From positions 1 through 64,000 of the forward strand of contig JBIKPR010000002.1 of assembly GCA_044357345.1 (NCBI GenBank): DNA of 64,000 nt. Direction: 5' to 3'. Position 1 is the first letter of the stretch, and every line of letters begins with the position of its first letter. Source of the stretch: JABMMZ01 sp044357345. GTDB lineage: Bacteria; Bacteroidota; Bacteroidia; NS11-12g; UBA955. This document shows, in pieces, positions 18,158 through 27,685 of this stretch. The position numbers and the translations under genes are program-made. The notes beneath the pieces are model-generated. The model was not told the DNA's origin and did not search any database. It saw only the letters and a program-made list of their open reading frames with translations.

Positions 18158-21100
18158 TTACTGTTGAGGCATTCCTGTTAATTTCATATATTCATTCAAA
18201 AACTGTTCCGCTTCTTTTTCACGGCCAGTTTTTTGCAATTCAGTTCCAATAATGTAGTAAGCTTCAGGACTTTGAGGATCTAATTGTATGGCTGCTTGTA
18301 AGTTGTAAAAAGCAGAATCTTGTTCACCTAAAATAAGTTCCGCTTTCCCAAGACCTAAATATCCTCTGCCAACATTGCCATAGGCTTGGTTGAAGATGTT
18401 AAAATACATTTTAGCCTCCACCGCATTTTTCTGCTGCAGTTTAATCTCTCCCATCAACAAGGGTGCTGAGGCATTCTTTTTATGTTTAAAGGCCAAGGCC
18501 AAATTTTCAAAGGCCATTTCCAACATTTTTGGATTGGGATTGTTTTGGTCTGCCATTAAGGCTTGGGTGTAGTATACTTCGCCTAAACTCTGATAAGCCT
18601 CATAATTACCGTCTCTCAATTCAATAGCTTTTTTATAAAACATAATGGCAGAATCCAATTTCATTTTCATTTTACATGCATTTGCAACCCCTCTTGCATA
18701 CTCTTCTTCCAAAGGATTAAAAGCATAGGCTTGTTCGTAGTACCAAAGTGCTGAATCACCATTGTTTTTCTTTAAAGATTGTTTGCCAAGGTAGCTGTAA
18801 TTGCTGTTTGAACGCACCACTGCGGCAATGGTAACTCCATCCACTTTAATTTCATGAATGGTTCCTTTAGGTGGCCAGTATCCATTCAAAATTTGGTTTT
18901 TCGACAGTGTTCTGGTGGTCCAAATGGCATAAGTCCAATTGTTGTCAGCCCATTCGTATTCTCGGGTCCAAGCATATTTAACTTCTTTGCCTTCTGGGAC
19001 AAATGTTTTAAGGGCTTCTTGAATATTGTTGCTGCTTACTTTGATATCGCCTTTTAATACTTCAGGATGGTTTTCAATTAGCCATTTAAAGGCCGCTCTA
19101 GGGGTTTGGTTCCAATAATCAAGCTCGTATTTACCGTTTGCACCTTCAACTCCTCCAGCAATTTCATTGAAGTAAATGTATTGGTAAGGGTGGTTGATTA
19201 TGCTCCAAATACCTGGTTTGATAAACGTCAGACCAATAATTAGCATCAGACCCATTTTGATTTTGGCGTTCTTAAACAAACTGGATAACCAATACCAACC
19301 CAAGATTGCAATGGCGACTAAAGAAGGATATATAAAAATAAAATGCCTCCATCCGTTGTATACGTATGATTTTTTATAAATAATATAAGCAGAAGGGAAG
19401 AAGGTGGCTAATAGCAACAAACCTATCATTAGTCTTTGAGTTTTGTCGTTTTTCCAGCCTAAAAGTACGCCCGGGACTATACCAGCCAAAACGGCTAAAG
19501 GCGCCGTAAGCATGATAAGTTTAGGTTCATAGTACCAAGGCTTGTCGAACAAACGCACCCCATCAAATAATTCGTAGTAGGTAAGGTAAGAGAATTTGTC
19601 AAACTCAGTTAGTGCTTTCAGTGTTCCTTCTATTGGATTTCTTAAAGCATAAGGCCAGAATAAAATTCCAAGAATATAAGCAGCGATGCCAATTAACAAA
19701 CCATGTTTAACGTAGACTAAAAATTTATTGTCTTTTTTGTTGGCGTAGTTTAACAACCAATGCAAGCCCATAAACATCAATAAGAATCCAAGAGGCAATA
19801 CCCCTTGAACACGGATACTAATGGTGAATCCAATGGCCAAAGCAAGCATCACTTTTGTTTGATGTCTAGCAGAAGGCAATTCCTTGAGCAAGCGCACGAG
19901 GTAATACAGAGACAAGATGTAACCAGCAGCAAATGGAATATCTTTAGGGTTGTTAAAGCATTGACCAAAGAACGAAGGTGAGCAAACTAAGGCGATTAAG
20001 GTAATAATAGCCGGCAACCAACCAGACAGCATCCTCACCAATAAAGAGGCAAATAATATGGCTAAGAAACCGGTTATGGTATTTAAAATGTGCCTGGTAA
20101 CAAATTCTGCGTGGTGGGGCTTGAAGCTACTAAAACCAACACTTACTGAAGCATTTACTGAACCTTCGTTTAGCTTGTCTTTAAGTAGTGATTTAATTTC
20201 AGGAAGGGTTTTTCCTGAAACATTGATTTTACCTAAAGTGCGGTGGTCTATAAATCCACTTTCATCAATTGGATAGCGTTTGTATTGGTTGTTAAAAAGA
20301 CTGTCTACAATATTGCCGGTAAAAGTAATAGCGATAATGTCTTTGGGTTCTGCTGTTTCGTTGGTTCCAATAATTCTGTTAACCCCAGAGGCCAAGACGT
20401 CAATGCCCATGCCATATAAGACGTTGGTGAAGTTGTCGCGGTGACCTTCTGCTTGGAAGTCGAACATGCTGGTATCTTCACCCATGCTGGTGTAATAGTC
20501 TAGTACATCTTGAGAGTAGTTGTTGTGGTTGGGCTCATCCCATGTTACGTTGTAATCGTTGCTGATACCCAACATGCCGATAAGTAAAATCAGGGCAGAA
20601 AAGCCAAATATTTTTTTGTATAGACCATGGTTTATATTGGTCCTATCGGTAATTTGAGGGCCGGGATTAACGGCTTTAAAGAAATAGTTAATAATGGTTT
20701 TAACCCCATCAACTATGCCACGTGCAAATGATTTGCTGGCATCTCCAAGTTTAAAATCACTGGCTTTGTATTCAAAAGGAACCTTGGTGCACATCCCCTC
20801 TTTTTCGCCTATGGCGGCCAATTGCCATGCACTGTCTATTTTTTTATCAAGTACTAAATTTTCGAAGTCATCTTCAGAGAGTAATACAGCTTCACAAGAC
20901 GATAAGTTGCTGTTAGCTCCGGTGAAAAACTTTGGCCAAAAATTGGTCCAATATACCAAATGCTTGTCGTAGAAATTTGCTTTTTCAGAATTACGGCCAA
21001 TGGCAGCAACCATATTTTGACCATTGAAAGCTTTATTGGCATTAAGCGCCCATTTTAATATTGCATCGGCTTTATTGCTCAATGGGAGTTGCAGCGTAAG

Positions 21101-21358
21101 AGCGTTTTTGATGTCATCGCCTAATTCGTTGGCGTTAAGTATTTTTATTTTACTGTCTTTTTGGAGATCAGATATTGAGCTAGATTTTATTTTTTCTGAA
21201 GCAAATAAAGTGAACGGATTGTTTGATTTGGAACATATTTCAGCCAATTCCAATAAGTCCTTTTCTGCATGTTTATTGCCATTTGACTGGCTAATATAAA
21301 CGGCGGTATTGGTGCCATTGCTGCTTATTTTATCGCTGCTGTTTTGCTTTGTTGACAT
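18158..21358 (-). CDS. Glycosyltransferase family 39-like membrane protein fused to TPR repeats
   Basis: A 1066-residue protein in three parts. Residues 1-230 are soluble; their end (KVPFEYKASDFKLGDASKSF...GVKTIINYF) resembles the tail of a family-2 glycosyltransferase, but no catalytic DxD is evident. Residues about 245-720 hold roughly ten membrane helices of the PMT/ArnT-like superfamily, with the early acidic motif TWDEPNHNNY in the first lumenal loop. About 860-1060 are five or six TPR repeats (SLGEVYYTQAL, GYLGLGKAEL, AYYIIGTELQ). It probably transfers a sugar from a polyprenyl-phosphate donor outside the inner membrane. Acceptor unknown. Confidence 0.8.
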   Translation of the reverse strand: MSTKQNSSDKISSNGTNTAVYISQSNGNKHAEKDLLELAEICSKSNNPFTLFASEKIKSSSISDLQKDSKIKILNANELGDDIKNALTLQLPLSNKADAILKWALNANKAFNGQNMVAAIGRNSEKANFYDKHLVYWTNFWPKFFTGANSNLSSCEAVLLSEDDFENLVLDKKIDSAWQLAAIGEKEGMCTKVPFEYKASDFKLGDASKSFARGIVDGVKTIINYFFKAVNPGPQITDRTNINHGLYKKIFGFSALILLIGMLGISNDYNVTWDEPNHNNYSQDVLDYYTSMGEDTSMFDFQAEGHRDNFTNVLYGMGIDVLASGVNRIIGTNETAEPKDIIAITFTGNIVDSLFNNQYKRYPIDESGFIDHRTLGKINVSGKTLPEIKSLLKDKLNEGSVNASVSVGFSSFKPHHAEFVTRHILNTITGFLAILFASLLVRMLSGWLPAIITLIALVCSPSFFGQCFNNPKDIPFAAGYILSLYYLVRLLKELPSARHQTKVMLALAIGFTISIRVQGVLPLGFLLMFMGLHWLLNYANKKDNKFLVYVKHGLLIGIAAYILGILFWPYALRNPIEGTLKALTEFDKFSYLTYYELFDGVRLFDKPWYYEPKLIMLTAPLAVLAGIVPGVLLGWKNDKTQRLMIGLLLLATFFPSAYIIYKKSYVYNGWRHFIFIYPSLVAIAILGWYWLSSLFKNAKIKMGLMLIIGLTFIKPGIWSIINHPYQYIYFNEIAGGVEGANGKYELDYWNQTPRAAFKWLIENHPEVLKGDIKVSSNNIQEALKTFVPEGKEVKYAWTREYEWADNNWTYAIWTTRTLSKNQILNGYWPPKGTIHEIKVDGVTIAAVVRSNSNYSYLGKQSLKKNNGDSALWYYEQAYAFNPLEEEYARGVANACKMKMKLDSAIMFYKKAIELRDGNYEAYQSLGEVYYTQALMADQNNPNPKMLEMAFENLALAFKHKKNASAPLLMGEIKLQQKNAVEAKMYFNIFNQAYGNVGRGYLGLGKAELILGEQDSAFYNLQAAIQLDPQSPEAYYIIGTELQKTGREKEAEQFLNEYMKLTGMPQQ

Positions 21359-21559
21359 TGTGATTCTAAACTTGACTTAAAGTTGGAAAATTACTTCAAA
21401 AATCATGAATATCCAAATTGTACAATTTTGAGGTGTTTTAGATGAAGGATCTAATGACAAATCGAAATGCTTATGCAAGTTTATTCAACTCATGAAACGA
21501 TGGTTTCAAGTATAAATAAGAATGGAAAATACAGGTTGTTCCCTGCGATGGATTCGCTT

Positions 21560-22147
21560 TTACAGCAATTTCAAAGCTTGTTTAATAATGTCTTCAACAG
21601 TGAGCGAAGGAGAGTGTCCAGTGATTTTTTGAATTACTTTTTCTGCAGCCGGTCTTGGGAAACCGAGTGCCAATAAAGCCAATAAAGCTTCTTCAGATTG
21701 AACTCCTGTATGACCAGGGAATTGAGACATTTCGCCAGGGGTTGCAATTTTATTGACTTTGTCTTGCAACTCAATGATAATTCTTTGAGCGGTTTTAGGA
21801 CCAACACCTTTAACCGATTTGAGCATGGCTAAGTTCCCTGTGCTAATTGCACTAATAATTGCCAATGGAGTTTGCCCGCTTAAAATCATGCGGGCGGTAT
21901 TAGCACCTACACCGTTAACCAATATGAGATATCTAAATAAGGTACGCTCTTGCTCATCAAAAAACCCATAAATCGAATGGGCATCTTCTTTAATGGATAA
22001 ATGCGTTAACAAGCGCACCTGTTTAAGGGTCTTGATTTTTTCGAAGGTATTTATACTAATTGATAAATGGTACCCTATGCCGCCCACGTTTATAACTATA
22101 AAAGCAGGATTGGCGTGTTCGATGTGTCCTTCTATAAATTCATACAT
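21560..22147 (-). CDS. ruvA: Holliday junction branch-migration protein RuvA
   Basis: A 195-residue RuvA. Residues 1-62 are the OB-fold (MYEFIEGHIEH, VGGIGYHL), followed by two helix-hairpin-helix motifs (LVNGVGANTARMIL and SVKGVGPKTAQRIIIEL). The C-terminal three-helix domain that binds RuvB is at about 150-195 (EALLALLALGFPRPAAEKVI). RuvA tetramers hold the junction while RuvB drives migration. It starts right after ilvE's stop on the same strand, so the two are probably cotranscribed. Confidence 0.96.
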   Translation of the reverse strand: MYEFIEGHIEHANPAFIVINVGGIGYHLSISINTFEKIKTLKQVRLLTHLSIKEDAHSIYGFFDEQERTLFRYLILVNGVGANTARMILSGQTPLAIISAISTGNLAMLKSVKGVGPKTAQRIIIELQDKVNKIATPGEMSQFPGHTGVQSEEALLALLALGFPRPAAEKVIQKITGHSPSLTVEDIIKQALKLL

Positions 22148-22149
22148 AT

Positions 22150-23229
22150 TTATGGTGTTATTAGCTCCGATGCTTTAACCACCGTGATCCAATTGAACGG
22201 ATCTGGCAATACCAAAGTTTTCATTTGGTTAAAAGTTTTAATGATATCGGTGCTTAGTAAGTTTTCGCTTGCGTTTACTTCGTAGGATTGACCTTTGTAG
22301 CTAAACAGTTCTATATTGGTAACAGTTGCAGCGGTTCCAGAAACAAACATTTCTTTAACCAATCCTTTGTTGTGCCATTCTACCAAATCGTTGACAGATA
22401 CTTTGGTTTCAATAACGTTTTTTCCTTGGCTGCGCAATAGTTTAATAATTGAATCGCGGGTTATTCCGGCCAACAAACTGTCGCTGAGTTCTGGGGTGTA
22501 TATGGCATCATCGGTAATAACGAAGACGTTGCTTGTTCCTGTTTCTTCAAGGTAGGAGTGGGTTTCGCCATCGGTCCATAACACTTGGTCAAAACCTTCA
22601 TCTTGTGCCAATTTTGTAGGGTACATAGAGGCAGCGTAATTTCCTGCACATTTTGCTGCACCTACACCACCCTGAGAAGCACGGGTATAATGTTCTTCAA
22701 CCTTTACTTTAAGTGCATGGCTGTAGTAAGAGCTAACGGGGCATGCATACACCATAAAACGGTAGCTTTCGCTTGGTTTAACACCTAAGTAATCGTCGGT
22801 TGCAAACATGAAGGGGCGAATGTACAATGAACTGCCTTCCTTTGTTGGAATCCAAGCAGAATCAACAATTACCAATTGTTTAAGCGCTTCCATAAAAACC
22901 TCTTCAGGGAGGGCTGGCATACACATTCTTTCAGCAGAACGGTTAAGACGTGCTAAATTGTCTAAGGGTCTAAACAAAGTAATGACACCATCTGTATTTT
23001 TGACGGCCTTCATGCCTTCAAATATGGCTTGTCCGTAGTGCAAAGCAGAAAGGGTAGGACTTAATGAAATATTATCAAAGGGTTCTAATCTAAAATTTTG
23101 CCATTCATTATTTCTGAAATCGCAAGAAAACATATGATCGGTAAATACATGACCAAACACAATATTTTCTGAATCGAAAGAAGATATTTTTGATTCTTCT
23201 ACCAGTTTTGTCGTAATTTTGAGGCTCAT
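22150..23229 (-). CDS. ilvE: Branched-chain amino acid aminotransferase
   Basis: A 359-residue class IV PLP enzyme of the long (BCAT II) type. The Schiff-base lysine is K193 in GVGAAKCAGNYAAS; other marks are HYGQAIFEGMKA, the Arg-containing LFRPLDNLARLNRSAERM, and EETGTSNVFVI for phosphate binding. It carries out the last step of Leu, Ile and Val synthesis and the first of their breakdown. It is the first gene of an ilvE-ruvA unit and divergent from the gene at 23255 across only 25 bp. Confidence 0.95.
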   Translation of the reverse strand: MSLKITTKLVEESKISSFDSENIVFGHVFTDHMFSCDFRNNEWQNFRLEPFDNISLSPTLSALHYGQAIFEGMKAVKNTDGVITLFRPLDNLARLNRSAERMCMPALPEEVFMEALKQLVIVDSAWIPTKEGSSLYIRPFMFATDDYLGVKPSESYRFMVYACPVSSYYSHALKVKVEEHYTRASQGGVGAAKCAGNYAASMYPTKLAQDEGFDQVLWTDGETHSYLEETGTSNVFVITDDAIYTPELSDSLLAGITRDSIIKLLRSQGKNVIETKVSVNDLVEWHNKGLVKEMFVSGTAATVTNIELFSYKGQSYEVNASENLLSTDIIKTFNQMKTLVLPDPFNWITVVKASELITP

Positions 23230-23254
23230 TTGAAATGCAAATTAAATCAATTCC

Positions 23255-23755
23255 ATGTATCAAAACCTAATTATTTCAGAAAATAATCCCGAGCAGGTCA
23301 ATATGCTAATGGGAGATGAATTGTACGTGATAGATGAGATTCAATGGTTTGAAGAGATGAAATCTGAGGGCGGGAATAAATTTCGCTTCTTAAATATCGT
23401 CGACCATGGAAACGAACACATCATACCGGAGACTGAGCGCGACTTCTTTTTCAGAATTATTACTTCGATTAAGAACGACAAATTTTCAATGGATGCAGAT
23501 GGTTTTTCAATCGTTAATATCAGTGATTACAAAGGAGTTAAATGGAGCAATTTAGAGCAATTGTTCAGTCCTGTGTATTGTGTTTTTTGGGGTGCCAATC
23601 CTGAAAAAGTAGGCATACATTGCAAATTATGGGGTGGTGCCTTACAAGGCAATTGCCGCATATTGTATGTCGATTCAATAAAAGACATCTCTGAGAACCA
23701 AGAAAAGAAGAAACAGTTGTGGAGTTTGGTGAAAAGGATGTTTCAAATTCAATAA
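23255..23755 (+). CDS. Conserved-looking hypothetical protein
   Basis: A 166-residue soluble protein that I do not recognise. It looks alpha/beta, with an acidic N-terminal half and a more conserved-looking C-terminal half: PVYCVFWGANPEKVGI, CKLWGGALQGNCRILYVDSIKDI, then EKKKQLWSLVKRMF. The ending (a strand with a CN-like residue pair, a loop, and a K..LW..v helix) recalls DNA polymerase III psi-type subunits, but this is only a visual resemblance. It is directly followed by rdgB, whose ATG is 2 nt past its stop, so they share a transcript with rdgB and queA. Confidence 0.6.
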   Translation: MYQNLIISENNPEQVNMLMGDELYVIDEIQWFEEMKSEGGNKFRFLNIVDHGNEHIIPETERDFFFRIITSIKNDKFSMDADGFSIVNISDYKGVKWSNLEQLFSPVYCVFWGANPEKVGIHCKLWGGALQGNCRILYVDSIKDISENQEKKKQLWSLVKRMFQIQ

Positions 23756-23757
23756 TT

Positions 23758-24345
23758 ATGTCAGTTAAAATTGTATTTGCTTCGAGCAATCAACACAAGA
23801 TAGATGAAATAAAGGCTTTGTTGCCAGAAGGATTTGAACTTTTGTCTTCTGCTGAAGCAGGCTTTACGGAAGACGTAGAAGAGACCGGGAAAACATTTGA
23901 AGAAAACGCAGCACTCAAGGCAAATGCATTGTTTGATGCCTGTGGGATGATTTGTTTTTCAGACGACAGTGGTTTGGAAGTAGAAGCCCTTAAAAAAGCC
24001 CCAGGTGTTCGCAGCGCACGATATGCTGGAGAGCCTGCCGATACGTCAAAGAACAATGCATTGTTGTTGGAAAATTTAAAGGACAAAACAAATAGGAAAG
24101 CTAGATTTGTTACAGTAATTTGTTTGCGCATGCCACATAAGACTTTCTTTTTTGAAGGATTTATTGAAGGAGAAATTGCTAATGAAGCTAGGGGGAATAA
24201 CGGGTTCGGTTACGATCCACTGTTTATTCCCAAAGGCAGCGATAAAACATTTGCAGAGATGGATTCAGAAACTAAAAATTCAATGAGTCATAGGCATAAT
24301 GCCCTTGTGAAGATGTTGCCATTCTTGGCTTTTTTGCGTGAATAA
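23758..24345 (+). CDS. rdgB: Non-canonical purine NTP pyrophosphatase (RdgB/HAM1)
   Basis: About 195 residues from the ATG at 23758, chosen because the family starts at this point with KIVFASSNQHKIDEIK; the upstream extension lies inside the preceding gene. Further motifs are FEENAALKA, FSDDSGLEVEAL with its catalytic acids, PGVRSARYAGE, GNNGFGYDPLF and SHRHNAL. It hydrolyses ITP, dITP and XTP to monophosphates to keep them out of nucleic acids. The last 8 nt overlap the possible GTG start of queA. Confidence 0.95.
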   Translation: MSVKIVFASSNQHKIDEIKALLPEGFELLSSAEAGFTEDVEETGKTFEENAALKANALFDACGMICFSDDSGLEVEALKKAPGVRSARYAGEPADTSKNNALLLENLKDKTNRKARFVTVICLRMPHKTFFFEGFIEGEIANEARGNNGFGYDPLFIPKGSDKTFAEMDSETKNSMSHRHNALVKMLPFLAFLRE

Positions 24346-24349
24346 TACA

Positions 24350-25519
24350 ATGGGTGAATCAGTTTTAATAAAAGATTTCGATTACAATCTTACAGAAGAT
24401 AGAATTGCTCAATCAGCGGCAGAACCGCGCGACAGCAGTAAGTTGTTGGTGTATAAGAATGGGCAAATTTCGGATGCTTATTTTTCGAATTTACCAGAAC
24501 ATTTAGATGTAAATTTCAGTTTGTTTTTTAACAATGCCAAGGTTATACCTGCAAGGATATTTTTAAAGAACAGCCATGGAGCAAACATAGAAGTGTTTTT
24601 GCTTCAGCCATATAAGACCGAGCATGTCCAAGCGCTCAATGCGAAAGAGAATTGTTCTTGGTCTTGTTTGATAGGAAACAAAAAGAAATGGAAGCTTGAT
24701 GAAGTCTTAGAAATAGATATTGCAGGAATTGGTGTTCAAGTGAGGCAAATAGAAGACTTAGTTGTTGAATTCACATGGAGGGGTGGAAGCCCTTTTGTTG
24801 AGCTTTTAGAGAAAATCGGCAAATTGCCTTTGCCACCTTATATTAAGCATGAGGCTGATGAACACGATGAAGCAAGTTATCAAACGGTGTATTCAAAAAT
24901 TCAGGGTTCCGTGGCTGCCCCAACAGCGGGATTGCATTTTACGGATGCGGTATTGGACGAAATTGAGAAAAGAGGAATTGCTCAAAACTTTGTGACCTTG
25001 CACGTTAGTGCAGGCACCTTTTTGCCGGTAAAAGTTGAAGATGCCAGGGCGCATGATATGCATCAAGAGATATATTCAGCAGACAAGGCGGCGATAGAAT
25101 CGATATTAAAAAACAATCAAATCATTGCAGTTGGAACCACTTCTACTAGGGTGTTGGAAAGTTTGTATTGGGCTGGTGTCAATTTGATTGAAGAAAGGGA
25201 GAACCCTTTTCGAATAGAGCAATTTGTATATGAGGGAAGGCCAGAATACACAGTAGAGGCATCAATGGAGGCTGTTTTGAGGTTTTTGAATCAAAACAAA
25301 TTGGAAGCTGTTTATGGTGAAACCTCAATTATGGTGGTTCCGGGTTATGAATTCAAAGTGGTAAAAGGATTGATTACGAATTTTCATCAACCTAAATCTA
25401 CACTCCTATTATTGATTTCAGCACTTTTGGGGGAAAATTGGAGAACGGTGTATGCCCATGCAATGGACAATGGCTATCGGTTTTTAAGCTATGGCGACAG
25501 TTCTTTACTCTTGCCTTAA
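24350..25519 (+). CDS. queA: S-adenosylmethionine:tRNA ribosyltransferase-isomerase
   Basis: QueA, about 389 residues from the ATG at 24350 (a GTG at 24338 would add four residues and overlap rdgB). Signatures: DYNLTEDRIAQSAAEPRDSSKLL, FFNNAKVIPAR, PLPPYIKH, YQTVYSKIQGSVAAPTAGLHFT, THVSAGTF-like VTLHVSAGTFLPV and NFHQPKSTLLLLISALLG. It adds the ribosyl part of SAM to preQ1-tRNA in queuosine synthesis. It is the last gene of a hypothetical-rdgB-queA unit. The protein is somewhat longer than the roughly 350 of the usual family because of a central extension. Confidence 0.95.
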   Translation: MGESVLIKDFDYNLTEDRIAQSAAEPRDSSKLLVYKNGQISDAYFSNLPEHLDVNFSLFFNNAKVIPARIFLKNSHGANIEVFLLQPYKTEHVQALNAKENCSWSCLIGNKKKWKLDEVLEIDIAGIGVQVRQIEDLVVEFTWRGGSPFVELLEKIGKLPLPPYIKHEADEHDEASYQTVYSKIQGSVAAPTAGLHFTDAVLDEIEKRGIAQNFVTLHVSAGTFLPVKVEDARAHDMHQEIYSADKAAIESILKNNQIIAVGTTSTRVLESLYWAGVNLIEERENPFRIEQFVYEGRPEYTVEASMEAVLRFLNQNKLEAVYGETSIMVVPGYEFKVVKGLITNFHQPKSTLLLLISALLGENWRTVYAHAMDNGYRFLSYGDSSLLLP

Positions 25520-25616
25520 AAGAATTTTTTAAAAAGGTAAAAATCATTATTTTTGCGAACCTATAACATTTTGGCACATTATTCGTTTAAGCAATCGTAT
25601 AAACATTTTTAAATTC

Positions 25617-26150
25617 ATGAAGACAAAACTTTTTTTACTCATTGCAGCTTTTGGATTTTTTGTTTTTGGAGCCAAAGCCCAAAAGTTTGGCTACGTTGAC
25701 ACTGAATACATATTAGGTCAAATGACCGAGTATAAAGCTGCGCAAAAACAATTAAATGAATTGTCGAGCAAATGGGAGGCTGATTTGAAAATATTAAAAG
25801 AAGAAGTTGACAAAATGTATAAGGACTACAAGGCCGAAGAAATTTTGTTAAGTGCTACTCAAAAGAAAGAAAGAGAAGATGCCATCGTTGCAAAAGAAGA
25901 TGCAATGAAAAAGTTTGAACAAGAAAAGTTTGGCGTTAATGGTGAATTGTTCAAAAAGCGTTTAGAGTTAATCAGACCAATACAAGAAAAGATTTCTGTT
26001 GCAATTATTGCGGTTGCAAAGAAGAACGGCTTAGATTTTATTTTTGACAAATCAGCCAATATGAATATTTTGTTCAGCAATGCTAAGTTTGACCGCAGTG
26101 ATGACGTGCTTGATGAACTAGGTGTTACCCCAATTGATACAGATAAATAA
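25617..26150 (+). CDS. OmpH/Skp-family periplasmic chaperone, copy 1
   Basis: A 177-residue protein with a signal peptide ending at GAKAQ. It begins KFGYVDTEYILGQMTEYKAAQKQLNEL and continues as a long charged coiled coil (about residues 35-130) before a short beta end (GLDFIFDKSANMNILF). This is the Skp fold, a trimer with tentacle-like helices that holds unfolded outer-membrane proteins in the periplasm. A TATTTTTG box lies at 25548-25555. A related copy follows 15 bp later; paired Skp genes are common in Bacteroidota. Confidence 0.9.
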   Translation: MKTKLFLLIAAFGFFVFGAKAQKFGYVDTEYILGQMTEYKAAQKQLNELSSKWEADLKILKEEVDKMYKDYKAEEILLSATQKKEREDAIVAKEDAMKKFEQEKFGVNGELFKKRLELIRPIQEKISVAIIAVAKKNGLDFIFDKSANMNILFSNAKFDRSDDVLDELGVTPIDTDK

Positions 26151-26165
26151 ACCAATAAACCAATA

Positions 26166-26738
26166 ATGAATAGATCCATTTTTACCGCAGCGCTTTTATG
26201 GCTGTGTGCCTTTTCTCCAAGTGTTGCTCAAGCTCAAAAAATTGGGCATTTAAATTTTCAGAATATTATTCAAGCAATGCCAGATTATACCAAAGCATCT
26301 AACGAGTATGAATTGTACAAACAATCATTGGAAGATGAGTTGAAAGCGATCGAAGCAGAAGCAATGGCAGTCAATAAAAAATACGAACTAGAATCTAAGA
26401 AGCCTCAACCTAGTCAAACCAGATTGAAGCTTTATGCTCAAAATATTGAGACCATGCAGTTGATGTATCAAGAGAAGCAACAATCTATTCAAGATAGTTT
26501 GTCCGCTAAAATGACTGAATTGGTAGCACCAATCAAAAAGAAAGTTGAAGAAGCTGTAGCTGAGGTAGCGAAAGCACAAGGTTATTCTCATGTCATCGAC
26601 AACAGTTATGGTATGCTGATATACGCAGCAGAAGAGAATAATATTGAAGCAGCTGTAAAAACCAAATTAGGCATCAAAGACAAGCCTGCGGCAAATCCAG
26701 GAGCTGGAAAGCCAGTTGGTATGCCAGGAGCAAGATAG
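26166..26738 (+). CDS. OmpH/Skp-family periplasmic chaperone, copy 2
   Basis: A 190-residue protein of the same type as its upstream neighbour. It has a signal peptide ending at AQAQ, then KIGHLNFQNIIQAMPDYTKASNEY, a coiled coil, and the end YSHVIDNSYGMLIY. A Pro/Gly/Ala-rich tail (about 175-190) is not found in copy 1. Cotranscribed with copy 1, and with murI, which begins 2 nt after this stop codon. Predicted to assist insertion of beta-barrel proteins such as the porin and T9SS components. Confidence 0.9.
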   Translation: MNRSIFTAALLWLCAFSPSVAQAQKIGHLNFQNIIQAMPDYTKASNEYELYKQSLEDELKAIEAEAMAVNKKYELESKKPQPSQTRLKLYAQNIETMQLMYQEKQQSIQDSLSAKMTELVAPIKKKVEEAVAEVAKAQGYSHVIDNSYGMLIYAAEENNIEAAVKTKLGIKDKPAANPGAGKPVGMPGAR

Positions 26739-26740
26739 TT

Positions 26741-27577
26741 TTGTCAACAGGCAAGTTTTCACCCAAGGCATCTTATCCAATCGGGGTCTTTGACTCTGGG
26801 ATTGGCGGATTGACGGTTGCTAAAGCGATCAACGATTTGCTGCCCTATGAGCAATTGGTTTATTTTGGAGACACCGCCCACATGCCTTATGGTGAAAAAT
26901 CGCCCCATGCGATTAAAGACTATTCAGTTAAAATTGCTGAGTTTCTAATTCAGCAGCCGTGTAAGTTGATTGTTATAGCATGCAATTCAGCATCAGCTAC
27001 AGCATTTAAGCAAGTTCAATCGATTTTGCCTGATAAACAATTTGTAATCAATGTAATCGACCCAGTTGTCGAATACATTGTAAACCAAGATCAATACAAA
27101 AAAATTGGACTGATTGGAACCAAGCGGACGGTAAGCAGCGCGGTTTACAAAAAGAAATTTGAAAAGGCCAATCCTAAAATGCAGTTAAAATCATTGGCCA
27201 CACCTTTGTTGGCGCCAATGATCGAAGAAGGCTTTTTTAACAACAAAATTTCTAAAACCATTGTTCATTCTTATTTAGACAATCCCCATTTGGCGGGCAT
27301 TGAAAGTATTATATTGGCTTGTACCCACTACCCTTTAATCATCAATGAAATAAGTTCTTACTACAAGGGCAAATTGAATATTATCAATTCAGCCGAGATT
27401 GTCTCTCATGCTGTTGAAAGGTTTTTGAACGATAAGGGCTTGTTGAATACAAAAACAACAGAACCTAAGCACAAATTTTTTGTGTCTGACTATACGGCCT
27501 CTTTTGAGGAAACGGCTAAGATTTTCTTTGGGGCTTCCTTGAAGCTAAGGGAAAATAACCTTTGGAAAGACAAATAA
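26741..27577 (+). CDS. murI: Glutamate racemase
   Basis: A 278-residue racemase that starts with TTG at 26741, two bases after the previous stop; no ATG occurs before the conserved core, so TTG must be used. Motifs: PIGVFDSGIGGLTVAKAI, FGDTAHMPYGEK, the first catalytic Cys C81 in IACNSASATAF and the second, C194, in LACTHYPLI. It makes D-glutamate for peptidoglycan. Its place behind two Skp genes puts an envelope-building unit together. Confidence 0.95.
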   Translation: MSTGKFSPKASYPIGVFDSGIGGLTVAKAINDLLPYEQLVYFGDTAHMPYGEKSPHAIKDYSVKIAEFLIQQPCKLIVIACNSASATAFKQVQSILPDKQFVINVIDPVVEYIVNQDQYKKIGLIGTKRTVSSAVYKKKFEKANPKMQLKSLATPLLAPMIEEGFFNNKISKTIVHSYLDNPHLAGIESIILACTHYPLIINEISSYYKGKLNIINSAEIVSHAVERFLNDKGLLNTKTTEPKHKFFVSDYTASFEETAKIFFGASLKLRENNLWKDK

Positions 27578-27636
27578 GCTTGCTTTTGCTGTGAATTATG
27601 GCTTGAATCAGCCTTGTTCAAAAACTCCAAGAGCGG

Positions 27637-27668
27637 TTTGAGTATTTGAGTTTAATTTCATAAATTTG
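27637..27668 (+). promoter_or_regulatory. Promoter of the aconitase gene
   Basis: TTTG at 27637-27640, 20 nt, TAAATTTG at 27661-27668; ATG follows 17 nt later. Confidence 0.6.
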
Positions 27669-27685
27669 CGACACATTTTATTACC

